Positions 11,880 through 22,589 of a stretch of 64,000 nt of DNA are shown piece after piece. The translations under genes were made by a program, and so were the position numbers. Origin of the DNA: Adiantum capillus-veneris (Eukaryota; Streptophyta; Polypodiopsida; Polypodiales; Pteridaceae); contig CM043967.1 in assembly GCA_014529385.2 (NCBI GenBank), forward strand, positions 83,828,278-83,892,277, given 5' to 3'. The first letter of the stretch is position 1. Each line of letters starts with the position of its first letter. Below the pieces are notes generated by a model that saw only the letters and a program-made list of their open reading frames with translations, did no database searches and was not told where the DNA came from.

Positions 11880-12146
11880 TTTTAAATGAAGAATTTTTTT
11901 GTCTTATAAGACTAGTTCTCTTTTTATTGTGCACAAATTTAAATAGTATGCATGCTTAGGATCATGTTTGTGGTGACAACGTCTCCCAAACACCAAGTAG
12001 AACTTGTCATTCTACTTTGGAAGTATGATATGGACTAAGGAGCAGACATGCTTGCGGCAGCTAAGTCTCCCAAGCACCAATTGGATTAGTCATCCATTCT
12101 GGAATGATGTCGTAGGGTAAAAATGGAACTTTTGCTTCTCATGCTT
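11880..12146. other. No gene; possible LTR remnant
   Basis: Sequence directly downstream of the gypsy pol end with repeated phrases (two versions of a segment containing GTCTCCCAA and CACCAA at about 11,985 and 12,070). It may be the decayed 3' end of the element. No LTR pair could be matched. Confidence 0.3.
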
Positions 12147-12235
12147 GGTGCTTGTAATGCTTGATGAGTAAGATGTTTGAGGTGCTTGTCATGCTTGATG
12201 ATTAAGGTGCTTGCTCATCAAGCATTACAAGCACC
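12147..12235. repeat. Perfect 22-bp inverted repeat with 45-base loop
   Basis: Arm 1 (12,147-12,168, beginning GGTGCTTGTAATGC) is the exact reverse complement of arm 2 (12,214-12,235). The surroundings are rich in direct copies of GGTGCTTG, so the hairpin may be a by-product of repeat shuffling. Confidence 0.85.
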
Positions 12236-12274
12236 TCAAGAACATCATTAGGTCCATTTTTAAGCAACGTGCAC

Positions 12275-12600
12275 CTAATGGAGCTTAAAAGATTTTAGGG
12301 TTAGATTCATTAAAGACCTCCAAAGGTTAGCCTGATAAGTCCTTAGACCTTAGGCAAGCTAGGTTTGTGCTTGAGGTGGGAACCCGGACCAAGCTTAAGG
12401 TGCTTGTCATGCTTGGTGACTAAGGTTCTTGAGGTGCTTCTCATGCTTGGTGACTAAGGTGCTTGTAATTCTTGATGAGTAAGGTTGCTTGAGGTGCTTG
12501 TCATGCTTGATGATTAAGGTGCTTGAGAAGCTTACCATACATGGGGGGTAAGGTGCTTGAGTCAAAAAGAGACCCTACAAAGGAGGGGGAAAGTCCCAAA
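12275..12600 (+). repeat. Dispersed repeat, copy 1 (also at about 58.2 kb)
   Basis: About 140 bases from CTAATGGAGCTTAAA to AAGCTTAAGGTGCTTGTCATGC match 58,217-58,360 in the same orientation with scattered differences. Both copies continue into short iterated GGTGCTTGAGG-type phrases. No coding sequence is recognised. It may be part of an LTR or untranslated region of an unclassified element. Confidence 0.7.
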
Positions 12601-12719
12601 GTTAGGGGAATATTTGACTTAACCTCCCACTCACCCAAAGGGCGATTGAATCCTATTGGCTTGGCTAAAGAGGTGTCCAATGAGCTTCTAGTTCAATTCA
12701 ACAAATATCTAGATATTTC

Positions 12720-13496
12720 CAAGCTCTCTCTCTTTGCAAGCACTTTCAGCCACCTACAGGCTCTTTTAAGCACATGCAAACACCTGGAAATGCTTGCAAG
12801 TGCTTGCAAGTGAATAAAAGTGGTTAAATGTGCTTCCAAGTGCTAAAAAATGCTTGACTATTTTGCACTTGCAGACACTTTTAACCACCTGAAAAGCACT
12901 TCCAAGCAAAACACCTACAAATGCCTGCAAGTGCTAAAAAGTGTCTAGCTTTTATGCACTTGCAAGCACTTTGAACAACTTGCTGTGCAGGCACTTTGAA
13001 GCACTTTCAACCACTCGCAAACTCTTGCAAGTGCTTGAAGGTGCTTCAAAATGGTTAAAATTGCTTCAAAATGATTTCAAAGTGATTAACAATGCTTTCT
13101 GCAATCACTTTAGAGCACTTTTAGCCACTTTGAGCACTTTGAAGCAATTTTAAGACCCTGCAAGCACTTGCAAGGTTTGCATGTGGTTGAAAGTGCTTCA
13201 AAGTGCTTAAAACAGCTTCCAAGTGCCTTTCAAAGTGCTGCAAGTGGATAGATTGAGCATCTGCAAGCACTTCCAAGCACTTTTAAACACCTACAAATGC
13301 TTGCAAGTGCTAAAAAGTGCCTAACTTTTATGCACTTGCAAGCAATTTGAACCATCTGTAGGCACATTAAAGCACTTTGAAGCACTTTCAACCACTTGCA
13401 AAGTCCTGCAAGTGCTTGAAGGTGCTTCAAAGTGCTTAAAATTGTTTCAAAATGCTTCAAGGTTTATTTTGCAATCACTTCAGAGCACTTTGAAGC
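12720..13496. repeat. GCACTT/AAGTGC satellite, left part
   Basis: A degenerate tandem array whose words are variants of AAGCACTT, TGCAAGTGCTT and AACCACTT. Longer higher-order copies are visible: the block at about 12,895-13,030 is repeated at about 13,270-13,410. It has no coding sense; the short open frames across it simply translate the repeat. It resumes after an inserted element, at 14,145. Confidence 0.85.
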
Positions 13497-14144
13497 CCCA
13501 GGGGATTCACCGTGGAAAACTTACCGCACTACGTAAGTGCAGGGGAGAGGGGGGGGGGGGGTTTACAAGTTACATAAGCATATAAGTTAGGGCCAGACCC
13601 CCAATAATTTATCTCCCAAGCTTAAAAATAATGGAGAGGATATCATATTTATGGGGGGAAACATTACCCGGGTTGATTACTTATAACGACTGGTCACTGG
13701 TGTGCACTATGACTCATATGAATTTTGGGAAAGTTTTTTATCGGATCACATATCAAATTTTGCATCAATCCGATCATAGATAATGGCTAATTTAGAGCAG
13801 GTCAAGGGTTAATTTACACCAGCTTTGGATGGGCAAAATTGGATGTGAGTAGCCAGAGTGCAGGCTGATCAGACACATAGTTTGAAAGTCAAACTAAGAC
13901 ACATTGAGGGTAGTACATTGCCAGTCACTATGATACACACTCTTTCACTAGTTTTACTTAGTTAGATAATGTGAGACCTAAATTTTATATGTAAGATAGG
14001 GGTATGGTAGTTTTCTTTATTGATTGTCGTATAAGCGTAGAAAGGGGGGTTGTATTCCCTAATATGAGTCGTATATAGCGGTTTTATCAAAGTTTTCCGC
14101 TCGCAGGTGGCATCTCGTTTCGTATATAGAGTGAATCGCCCGGG
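13497..14144. mobile_element. 648-bp non-autonomous TIR transposon with 8-bp target duplication
   Basis: The left end CCCAGGGGATTCAC (13,497-13,510) and right end GTGAATCGCCCGGG (14,131-14,144) are inverted repeats matching at 12 of 14 positions. A looser inner similarity follows (GGAAAACTT and CCGC words on both sides). The element is flanked by the direct repeat TTTGAAGC at 13,489-13,496 and 14,145-14,152. Removing the element and one flank restores continuous satellite sequence. There is no coding capacity. An 8-bp duplication fits hAT-like elements best; a Mutator-like element (usually 9 bp) is an alternative. A 13-base G run lies inside at 13,549-13,561. Confidence 0.8.
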
Positions 14145-14390
14145 TTTGAAGCACTTTTAACCACTTTTAAGACCGGGCAAGCATTTGTAAGAGTTTGTAG
14201 GTGGTTGAAAGTGCTTCAAAGTGCTAAAAAGAGATTCCAAGTGCTAGCAAGTGCCTTTCAAAGTGCTGCAAGTGGACAGATAGAGCACTTGCAGGCACTT
14301 GCAAGTGTCTACAAGTACTTGAATGTTCCAACAAGTGCTCCAAGTTGCTTGCAAGTGCCTGCTCTACTAGGGCCTGCATGTCCCCCATCA
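14145..14390. repeat. GCACTT/AAGTGC satellite, right part
   Basis: Continuation of the satellite interrupted at 13,496, with the same words (GAAAGTGCTTCAAAGTGC, GCACTTGCAGGCACTTGC). It fades out at about 14,360. Confidence 0.85.
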
Positions 14391-14775
14391 TGGTTGGTTG
14401 TGCAATAATCTTCCTTTGTTTTTAATTTTGTATAGAAAATAGTTCAGGAAATGGACAGGGAGCTTGGTGAGTTTAGAAGGCAGGCCTCCTTCATGAAGGG
14501 GTCTAGCAAGTTCATGAAAAGAGAGGGCAGGGCCCTTCTAGTGCCCACTCCACCTTCCAAGTCTAAATTTAGTGTGGATACTGTTTGATTGTCTGGGAAT
14601 TGTGTGGCATGTGGTCAAGAACTGTCGGACAAATATGCGGCCGGTGTCTTTCAGCTGCCGTGTGCCCACATATACCATTTGTTCTGCTTTTCAGTGGTTA
14701 GCACGTCTGATCCCAAGTGTGTTGTACCAGACTATAAATGGGAGATACAGGTCTCCTCCCATGTCTGAATCAGAC
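14391..14775. other. No gene recognised
   Basis: Unique-looking sequence with one short open frame (14,572-14,784) and no motif that I recognise. Confidence 0.35.
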
Positions 14776-15334
14776 AAGCTATGATGCAAACAATGACATC
14801 TTGTGGTTGCCACCATCTTCCTATTGTCCACTGTAGAATCAACCTTTAATCTAAAGGGGCACATTTGGGGTTCGGGTTCCTCCTAAAGGAGGAAATTCTT
14901 GACGGGGAGTTTGGTATGGTCTTTGTTGAAGACTACGGGTGCAAGAAGGTTGCAATTATAATATACGGTTCTCGACATTGATTTTGGACCACATGGATCT
15001 AGGAGAGCAAGAAATCTTATGTAGAGATTCACTTGACAGTTTTATGACTCGACATTTTGCTTTTATGGCAAAGCTTGTGCAGGATATGAGGATGTGATGG
15101 AGATCCAAATAGGGATCAAGCTATGGATGAGAACATGGATGTCCTTGATGCTAATGAACCACAATTAGTAGCAAAGATACAAGGTCGGTAAAACTTGGAA
15201 TGTTTTATAGATGCACATGCCCCTTAATCAATGAAAGCGCACCAATGTCATAAGAATTTCAACAATGCCGCCATAACCAGTAAGAAATTTAGAGTAGACG
15301 AGACAAATCAACATGAAAAACTAAGAGAAATAAG

Positions 15335-15337
<3 letters not shown>

Positions 15338-15369
<32 letters not shown>
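15338..15369. repeat. (GA)n microsatellite
   Basis: GA tract within duplicated module 1. The equivalent position in the copy at 18,329-18,366 is longer, so the tract length varies between copies. Confidence 0.95.
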
Positions 15370-15371
<2 letters not shown>

Positions 15372-16589
15372 TTTACATTGCACACGCAAATCATTGAACA
15401 TCCCAAACATCTTTGATAGTCATGACTCATGCATGACTCACGAAGAGCTAGGGTTCCCCACTCATTACATGGGTAAGAATGACACTGATCATGTGGTTGG
15501 CTGGAGGACTGGCTTTATCACATTGGACAATCTGGCTTTCAGGCTTCTCCTTGGGTAATAATAATTGTGTGCAACCCTTAGCTCACCAGCAAATGTTAGC
15601 AACGCTCCCCCAACAATATATATAATTTGGGGCAATGTCGCAGTAATGCTACACAGTGCCAACCTTTTCAAATTTTCCCATGTCATGATACATTACAACT
15701 ATAGGAAAACCTCTTTTATTGTTGGAATCTAGTGATGGACCATGAAGTAAATAGCATGTTCCATTCCATCTTCCAAACCATTACTTGTTTTCACTTGATC
15801 CATCTTGATTTTACTCAATGAATCTTTTGGACATCGTATTGTCTCTCTTAGAATTCTAGGAAGCTAATGTTGAGAGCTTTGATGCATCTTTAGCCCACAA
15901 TTCTGCCCATGCCCACAAACTCAATAGGAAGTCCTTTGGACTCAAGGAGAAGAGGAAAGCCTCTTTTATTGTTGGAATCTAGTGATGAACCACAAAGTAA
16001 ATAGCATGTTCCATTTCATCTTCCAAACCATTACTTGTTTTCACTTAATCCATCTTGATTTTATTCAATGAATCTTTTGGACATCGTACTTGTCTCTCTT
16101 ATAATTCTAGGAAGCTAATGTTGAGAGATTTGGTGCATCTTTAGCCCACAATTCTAGCCATGCCCATAAACTCAATAGGAAGTCCTTTGGACTCAAGGAG
16201 AAGGGGCATGTAAGCTGGTTGTATCTTCACTTGAGAAAGTTGCAAGAAAATGTTTTTTCAAACTCTTTCCAAGTGGAGAGAGAGAGGCGCGGGGGAGGGG
16301 GGACCAAGGGAAGGAGACGACAAGATATGATGCAAAAAATGACATCTTGTGCTTGCCACCCTCTTCCTATTGGCCACTGCAGAATCAACCCTTAATTTAA
16401 AGGGGCCCATTTGGGGTTCGGGTTCCTTCTAAAGGAGGAAATTCTTGATGAGGAGTTTGGTATGGTCTTTGTTGAAGACTTCCGGTGCAAGAAGGTTGCA
16501 ATTATAATATTCGGTTCCCGACATTGATCTTGGACCACATCGATCTAGGAGAGCAAGAAATCCTATGTAGAGATTGACAGCATGTGTAG

Positions 16590-17250
16590 GTCATTTTGAT
16601 GTGGATATTGGAAAAGGACTTCAATGGATTTTCAAAATTTTGGGCTGTTAAAAATCCAATGCAAAAATAGAAAAACATTCAAATCTCAAAGGCAATAAAT
16701 ATAAGCCTCTAGATGGCTAAAATTGAAAAGTAAGGGCCACAAGCCTCCAAAAACAAATGAACTAATTGATAATAACTGGCTAAATTCCAAAAAGAAGAAA
16801 TTATAGGGTGTGGTAGTGTTCGAGAAAGGTTTGCGTCAACTTAGACTTGAGCCGATTGAAAATCAAAGGTAACAATTGCAAACCAAGGTAAAGGGAAGAA
16901 AAACCTGTAAAATATACAAGAAAATAGTTCAAAATTCCTACGAATATAGAAAATTCTACTATTGTTTCCGATTTGCATCTTGGCAAGGAGGAAACCCGTT
17001 TAGGAAAAAAGACTTTCTTGAACACTGGGGGTGTGAAGAAGCTTTCAAGTGGAAAGGCTCGAGAGAAAGGGTTTTCAAATTTGAACGAAAGAGACTCTTT
17101 CTCTATACTCAAATGGTTGGTCTCGCATTTAAGGGTTTGCAAGCTAAGCTAGATCACTCCTATGGTGCAGATTGGGAAAAGGACATAGATGCAAGCATTG
17201 TATGGGTGAGTATGGTCTCCTCTAGCAGAGAAAAATATGCTTAATTTGTC
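16590..17250. other. Unique insert within the duplicated region; no gene recognised
   Basis: This segment interrupts module 1 and has no counterpart in the sister copies, so it is probably an insertion. It has a plus-strand open frame (16,876-17,244, about 120 codons) and an overlapping minus one. Neither resembles a family I know. I saw no clear terminal repeats. Confidence 0.35.
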
Positions 17251-17674
17251 ATTGGGGGCAATGCGGATGTAGTGCTACATAAAGTGCCAATGTTATCAAT
17301 TTTTCCCATGCCATGATTCATTAGATCTGTAGGAAAGCCTCTTTTACTGTGGAATCTAGTGATGGACCATGCAGTAAATAGCATGTTCCATTCGATCTTC
17401 CAAATCACTACTTGATGTCACTCCATCCATCTTGATTTTCTTCAATGAGTCTTTTGGACATCGTACTTGTCTCTCTTAGAATTGTAGGAAACTAATGTTA
17501 AGAGATTTGGTGCATCTTTAGCTAAAAACTTTGGCCATGCCCATAAACTCAATAGGAAGTCCTTTGGACACAAGGAGAAGGGGCATGTAAGCTGGTTTTA
17601 TCTTCACTTAAGAAAGTTGCAAGAAAATGATTTTTCAGACTCCTTCCAAGTGGAGAGAGAGAGAGAGGCAAGGC

Positions 17675-17698
17675 GGGGGGGGGGGGGGGGGGGGGGGG
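17675..17698. repeat. 24-base G homopolymer
   Basis: An uninterrupted G run in duplicated module 2. At the equivalent place in the earlier copy (about 16,290-16,302) only short G runs occur, so the tract expanded after duplication. It could form a G-quadruplex. Confidence 0.95.
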
Positions 17699-18321
17699 TA
17701 GTAGAGGACAAGCTATGATGCAAACAATGACATCTTGTGCTTGCCACCCTCTTTCTATTGGCCACTACAGAATAAAACCTTAATCTAAAAGGGCCTATTT
17801 GGGGTTCGGGTTCCTTCTAAAGGAGGAAATTCTTGATGAGGAGTTTGGTATGGTCTTTGTTGAAGACTTCGGGTGCAAGAAGGTTGCAATTATAATACGG
17901 TTCTCGACATTGATCTTGGACCACATCGATCTAGGGGAGGAAGAAATCCTATGTAGAGATTGACTTGATAGTTTTATGGCTCGACATTGTGCTTTTATGG
18001 CAAAGATTGTGTAGGATATGTAGTTTATGTATTTTAAGGATTCCATTGGACATCCAAACAAGGATCAAGCTATGGATGAGAACATGGCTGCCATTGATGC
18101 TAATGAAACACAATTAGCAGCAAAGATACAAGGTCGATAAAACTTGGGAAAGTTTTACACATGCACATGCCCCTCAATCAACGAAAGCGCACCAATGTCA
18201 TAAGAATTTCAACAATGTCCACAGGTGCTATCATGACATGTTTGAGAAGAACAAAACTAGACATCTCTAGCATGCCATAACCAATGAGAAAATTAGAGTA
18301 GAGGAGACATATCAACATGAC

Positions 18322-18328
<7 letters not shown>

Positions 18329-18366
<38 letters not shown>
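18329..18366. repeat. (GA)n microsatellite
   Basis: GA dinucleotide tract in the copy of module 1 next to the expansin fragment. Confidence 0.95.
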
Positions 18367-18369
<3 letters not shown>

Positions 18370-18717
18370 CGCTAAACATTGCGCATGCAAATTGGCAAAC
18401 ATCCCAAACATTTTTGATGGCCATGACTCACAACGAGCGAGGGTGCCCCATTCATTACATGCGTAAGGATGACGTTGATCATGTGGTAGGCTGGAGGGAT
18501 GGCTTTATCACATTGAACAATTTGGCTTGCGGGCTGCTACTTGGGTAAATATAATTGGGTGCAACCTCAGCTCACAAGATGCGGATGAGATGTTCGCATA
18601 GGTCCCCCATCAGTATATATCATATAGTGTAGTGTAGAATATTGTTGTGCTCCCAATCCCAAATGAAGTAGCTAGCGGCTAGCCTACTTTGGGCGACCAA
18701 ATATTGAAGCTAGAACT

Positions 18718-18861
18718 GCTCAGCGCTGAATGTTTGGCCGAAGCGCCAATCCGCGAGCGCCACGTCGTAGGAGGTGAGGATGCAGCAGTCGCTGGTGGTG
18801 ACCTCGAAGGAGAGGCTCTGGGCCGTGCTCTGCCAATTCTGGCCCCAGTTTTTGGTCATGG
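18718..18861 (-). pseudogene. Truncated expansin 3'-end copy
   Basis: The minus-strand translation [20 protein letters not shown], then [21 protein letters not shown], is a mutated copy of the last roughly 45 residues of the intact expansin at 20,127-21,042. It has a short internal deletion relative to the parent and many substitutions. Homology continues through the stop codon and 3' flank. It stops abruptly at 18,861, where copia sequence begins, so this is a chimeric junction and not a whole gene copy. Confidence 0.9.
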
Positions 18862-19640
18862 TACATAGTACATTTCGAGACATTTTCAGCCATAACAAGA
18901 AATTGCTTGAAGCATATAAACACTTTAGACTTTTCTTTCAACGGATATACCCATGCATATCTGGAGTAGTCATCAATGAAAGTGACGAAGTACAAGTAAT
19001 TTCCCAAGGACGGAATTTGCATTGGCCCACAAACATCACTATGCACAAGTTGCAATCTGTATGTAGCATGAACTGACCCATCCTTTGGAAACTTAGCATG
19101 CTGCATTTTACCCAAAATATAGCCTTCACAAACATGTTTGACAGGTGCCTCAAGAGGCGGCAAAGGAGCACCATATCAGATTTCTACAAACACAGCAAAC
19201 TGGAAAAATTTAGATGCCCAAAATGTGCATGCCACAGTTTTGCATCTGAAACAACCCTTGAATTTGCAACGGCATTAGGAACAGAAATTTTGCCCCTCGC
19301 AACAGAACCATAAGAAGTGGTTACGTTGTTGTTGCCACCTTTTCTTTGAGCTGCAATAAAAGCCTGTTCAACTGCACACTGTCTAGTCTTGTTTTTTTAT
19401 GGAAAGTGACACTTGCAACAACAATGTGCATAATGCATCAAGAACTTCAAGATTTCCTTGGGTCATAAGTCTCCAAGTTCTAGCCTCCAAGTACTAGCAA
19501 AAGTCTCGTAAGAATCTGACAAAGCATCCAATCTGTCCTTAGTAGAAAACATCTTGAACACATTTGTGTTGTTGTCAGCCATGGAAAATGCTTGCACCTG
19601 ATGTGAAAACTACCCAAAATGAGGGGAAACTGAGTGAGAC
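18862..19640 (-). pseudogene. Ty1/copia gag-to-integrase fragment fused to the expansin fragment
   Basis: Minus-strand pieces in order are LDALSDSYETFASTWRLEL (gag region), KLWHAHFGHLNFSSL (GAG-pre-integrase L-W-H-x-R/H-x-G-H motif), then LVHSDVCGPMQIPSLGNY and FVTFIDDYSRYAWVYPLKEK (the integrase core with both early Asp positions). Frames shift several times. The integrase is cut at 18,862, where it joins the expansin fragment, so one open frame (19,163-18,720) reads from integrase into expansin DNA. Confidence 0.8.
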
Positions 19641-20100
19641 TAGCATGTGCTATATAGCACGACCCGCAGTAGACTGTATGGGACCTATTATGCACTCAGG
19701 TTCTCATTATAGAAAATCAAGATGGATTAAGTGACATCAAGTATTGGTTTGGTGTATCTTAGAGAGAGAGGGAGAGAGAGAGCTAATTTACATTGCGCAC
19801 GCAAATCGACGAACATCCCAAACATCTTTGACGGTCATGACTCATGCATGACTCACGACGAGCGACGATGCCCCACTCATTACATGGGTAAGAATGACGT
19901 TGATGTGGTTGGTTGGAGGGATGGCTTTATCACATTGAACAATCTGGCTTGCGGGTTGCATCTCCTAGGGTGTATATAATTAGGTGCAACCTCAACTAGC
20001 CAGATGATGTTAGCACAAGTCCCCCATCAGTATATATAATACAATGTAGTGTAGAATGTTGTTGTGCTCCCAATCCCAAATGAAGTAGCTAGCGGCTAGC
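19641..20100. repeat. Expansin 3' flanking sequence (parent copy of the duplicated module)
   Basis: Contains a short GA tract (about 19,750-19,782) and the CACACGCAAAT block, and runs into the expansin stop codon. Closely related copies lie at 15,375-15,640 and 18,375-18,715. No coding sequence is seen. Confidence 0.6.
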
Positions 20101-20126
20101 CTACTTTGGGCGACCAGATATTGAAG

Positions 20127-21042
20127 CTAGAATTGCTCGCCGCTGAAGGTTTGGCCGAAGCGCCAATCCGCGGGGGCCACGTCGTAGGAGGTGAGGGTGC
20201 GGCCGTCGCTGGTGGTGACCTGGAAGGAGAGGCTCTGGCCGTCCAGCCGCGCATTGCTCTGCCAATTCTGGCCCCAGTTTCTGGTCATGGCTTGCCATCC
20301 CGTGCGCGAGCCCTTGACGGAGACGGAGTGCACATCACCCACTCCTCCCACATTCGTAATGAGCACCAGGTTGAAGTAGGCGTGACCATTCATGGTGAAG
20401 TGGATGCCACCCTTCTTGGCACAGGGCACCCGGCGGTACTCCACAGGGACGATGCCGCCCCTGTACACTCCAATCTTCTCAAACGCTGGCTGCGCCATGT
20501 CGAAGTGCTGGAGAGGTGGGTTGCACCAGCCGCCCGCATTGTTGGGCAGGGCATTGTTGGGAGGACACAGATTGGTGGCTGTGACCGTCACCGATTCTCC
20601 AGCAATGCACCACTGCGGGTCGGACGATGCATCGCACCGGATCTCGAAGCAAGCACCGCAGCTGAGGCCGGCATTGAAGAGGGCAGTGCTCAGGGCTGCC
20701 GTGTTGGTGCCATAGCCCGAGGAGTAGAGGTCGCCATAACCGCATGCACCCCCTGCATTAATGAAATTATATCAGCCAAATGACATGTGTACTGGTAGCT
20801 CGGCGCATGAATATTGTGCGTATACGAATCGATTCGGTGATCAGAGGCAGGCAGATCAAGAGACTTCATGACTTACCCATGGTGCCCGAGGCATCACTTC
20901 CACCGTAGAAAGTGGCATGCGCGCTGGTCCACCCACTTTGCTGGGAGCTGCCGCTGCCATAGTAGGACGCCGAGGCCGACTTCAGGTGGATGAAGCAGGG
21001 CAGCAATAGGAGCAGAAGGGAGTACAAATTAGCAGGTGCCAT
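20127..21042 (-). CDS. Alpha-expansin, complete, two exons
   Basis: Expansins are secreted, non-hydrolytic proteins that loosen plant cell walls at low pH. Exon 1 is 21,042-20,877 and exon 2 is 20,752-20,127, joined across a GTAAGT...GCAG intron; the product is about 263 residues, normal for the family. Residues 1 to about 27 form a hydrophobic signal peptide ([20 protein letters not shown]). The first domain starts at about residue 35 ([20 protein letters not shown]) and has GACGYG, the paired cysteines typical of the double-psi barrel, and the HFD motif in [11 protein letters not shown]. The second domain (CBM63-like) has WGQNWQ and WRFGQTF near the C-terminus. The gene is much richer in G+C than its surroundings and has no disrupting mutation. 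A TATA-like box lies 135 bases upstream. Its 3' part has been copied to 18.7 kb. Confidence 0.95.
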
Positions 21043-21176
21043 CCCAGCTTCCAGCGCACCACCCTGACTGACCTGCAGATTCTAATTGCTTAATGATAGC
21101 AAGCTTGGGTAAGCCGAAGCAAATTGAGGCTGAGGATTGCGCAGCTGCTTGCGGGGATCAGCGGATAGCGCCTCTT

Positions 21177-21184
21177 AATTTATA
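21177..21184 (-). promoter_or_regulatory. Putative TATA box of the expansin gene
   Basis: TATAAATT on the minus strand lies about 135 bases upstream of the expansin start codon. That leaves room for a leader of roughly 100 bases. It is placed by position and sequence only. Confidence 0.45.
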
Positions 21185-21199
21185 CATCAGGACAAGGTG

Positions 21200-21760
21200 G
21201 CCGCTCTCTCCTGGCCAGATAAGGGGAGTTCTATTGCCGGTAATGGTGGGCCATGGCTTCCTGGACGTCGAGGGCAGCTGGGCCATCGACAATGGACATG
21301 TCTCGCGATTGTGAGTAACATGCAGCAGACAGGCAGCGCCTAATCGTGACCCTGCAGGCCTCGCCTGACCCGATATATTGCACATGCACCTCAATCAATG
21401 AAGAAAGGGGCCCAGCTCGACCAGCTTGAGCAGCTCTCGCTCTCCCTTCTCGATCATTGGCCACAACGTCGTCAGGCAAGCCGATCTGCCATCCAATCCG
21501 TAAGTTGTCGGCTCATCGCTCTTTCGGATGACGTTTGGAACTTTGGAGGAGTCACGAGTGGCTCATATTGAACATGCATTGTCATCGCAGGAAAACACTA
21601 GCCTACCAATACTTTGCAAGGACGCTTTGACACGTGGACCCATGGATTTTCCATCTAACCTCAAAGTTCCTTTGCATTTCGAAGCCTCGAGCCCCCAAGT
21701 ACGCTGTCCCCTCGTCTACACCACGTGATTGGAGGAGGTAGCTAGGTTTCAAAAGGGAGG
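21200..21760. other. Expansin upstream region; no other gene
   Basis: Moderately GC-rich sequence upstream of the expansin gene with several short overlapping open frames on both strands. None has a recognisable motif. Confidence 0.4.
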
Positions 21761-21762
21761 TA

Positions 21763-22330
21763 AAGACTTAGTGGTTCCCCTATAACATGGTCGAAAGCAT
21801 AAGCACGCTTTATTCGACCTGCACTTGTAATGCCTCCATTCATTAGTAGCAGCCCAGAGCGCTCTCTACCTTTTGGCCTTGTGAAGTGCTCTCCACATGC
21901 TACCGCATTAGAGATGTTTTCAAAACCAACACAATGATTCTCTATAAACATAAAATGCATCGAGATTCACGTGAGCCTCAATTATCCCTAATGGACAACT
22001 AAGGCCTATCGTGCATCTACAACGATTTCACAAGCAACTATGCGTCGACGTTTGTCAAAGCATGCTAGTAAAGGTTGGAGATATGGGGACAAGGCCAATG
22101 CATGGAAAATATTGGCTGGTAAAAGTTGGAGATGTGGACATGCCTAATTGAATAGGCTCATGAGACAATCCAAGGATCTTGATCGCTTCACATCATTCTG
22201 GGTTCTGTCATTGGCACCCTACTTAGGTGAAGACAAGAACTTTGTCATGTTTTTGCAGTGATTGTATCTAAGGCCATTGGAGAATTTGTTGCAACAAGTC
22301 ATATGTACATACAAATGGAATTATATCTCT
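21763..22330 (+). repeat. LINE-derived direct repeat, copy 1
   Basis: Matches 23,155-23,700 in the same orientation, offset about 1,391 bases early in the alignment. The copy at 23.2 kb lacks about 30 bases present here (around 22,181-22,211). At its start it encodes the tail of a zf-RVT-like segment, broken by a stop. The longer version of that segment lies before the second copy. Confidence 0.8.
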
Positions 22331-22589
22331 TTGAATGGTACACCCGTGTGTGGAGGGGAATGCCATATTCGCCATGCAAATGTGCAAAGGTTGAAACCTA
22401 TACAAAATTAGGATCTTTTCATAACTTTTCCATTGTTTAAGATGGATGAAATGCACGAGGTTTGTGAGGCTACCCATTTTGAAAATGAGGCAAAAGAATC
22501 ATTTATGTATGACAAGCATGTAAGCAATATTGTGTTGGAGATAGTGCATTCTAATGTATGGGTCTTGCAATGGTTGCATCTATAGTTGA

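Larger units (their letters stand above)
7407..11880 (+). mobile_element. Degenerate Ty3/gypsy retrotransposon body (gag-pol, chromodomain-like end)
   Basis: Gag, CCHC knuckle, protease, reverse transcriptase, RNase H and integrase pieces occur in the canonical gypsy order (PR-RT-RH-INT) on the plus strand. The integrase C-terminus is followed by a segment like YLVKFKNYSFKDARW, which resembles the chromodomain of plant chromoviruses. The body has many stops, a deletion of the reverse transcriptase core, and a small inversion in RNase H. I did not find paired LTRs, so the element ends are not defined. It is clearly non-functional. Confidence 0.85.
14776..18640. repeat. Mosaic segmental duplications of the expansin 3' flank
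   Basis: Two modules alternate. Module 1 (containing GATGCAA-CAATGACATCTTG, then GGTTCGGGTTCCT, then a GA tract and a CACACGCAAAT block) occurs from 14,780, from 16,325 (5' part only) and from 17,710. Module 2 (CCTCTTTTATTG, then TCTTTTGGACATCGTA, then GGAAGTCCTTTGGACTC) occurs from about 15,700, 15,955 and 17,335. The last part of module 1 also lies directly next to the true expansin gene (about 19,790-20,100). The region is therefore built from copies of sequence downstream of that gene. No genes are seen. Confidence 0.7.

Noticed and set aside
12523-13460. Several Leu/Cys/Lys-rich open frames
   Set aside because: They are translations of the GCACTT satellite in different frames, with no constraint visible.
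18178-18411. Minus-strand Leu/Ser-repeat membrane-like protein
   Set aside because: The apparent hydrophobic repeat is the reverse translation of a GA tract in duplicated non-coding sequence.
18720-19163. Functional integrase-expansin fusion protein
   Set aside because: The open frame crosses the junction out of the expansin frame, and both partners are truncated and mutated.
20106-20783. 225-codon plus-strand frame over the expansin exon
   Set aside because: It is antisense to a clearly conserved expansin coding sequence and results from high GC content.
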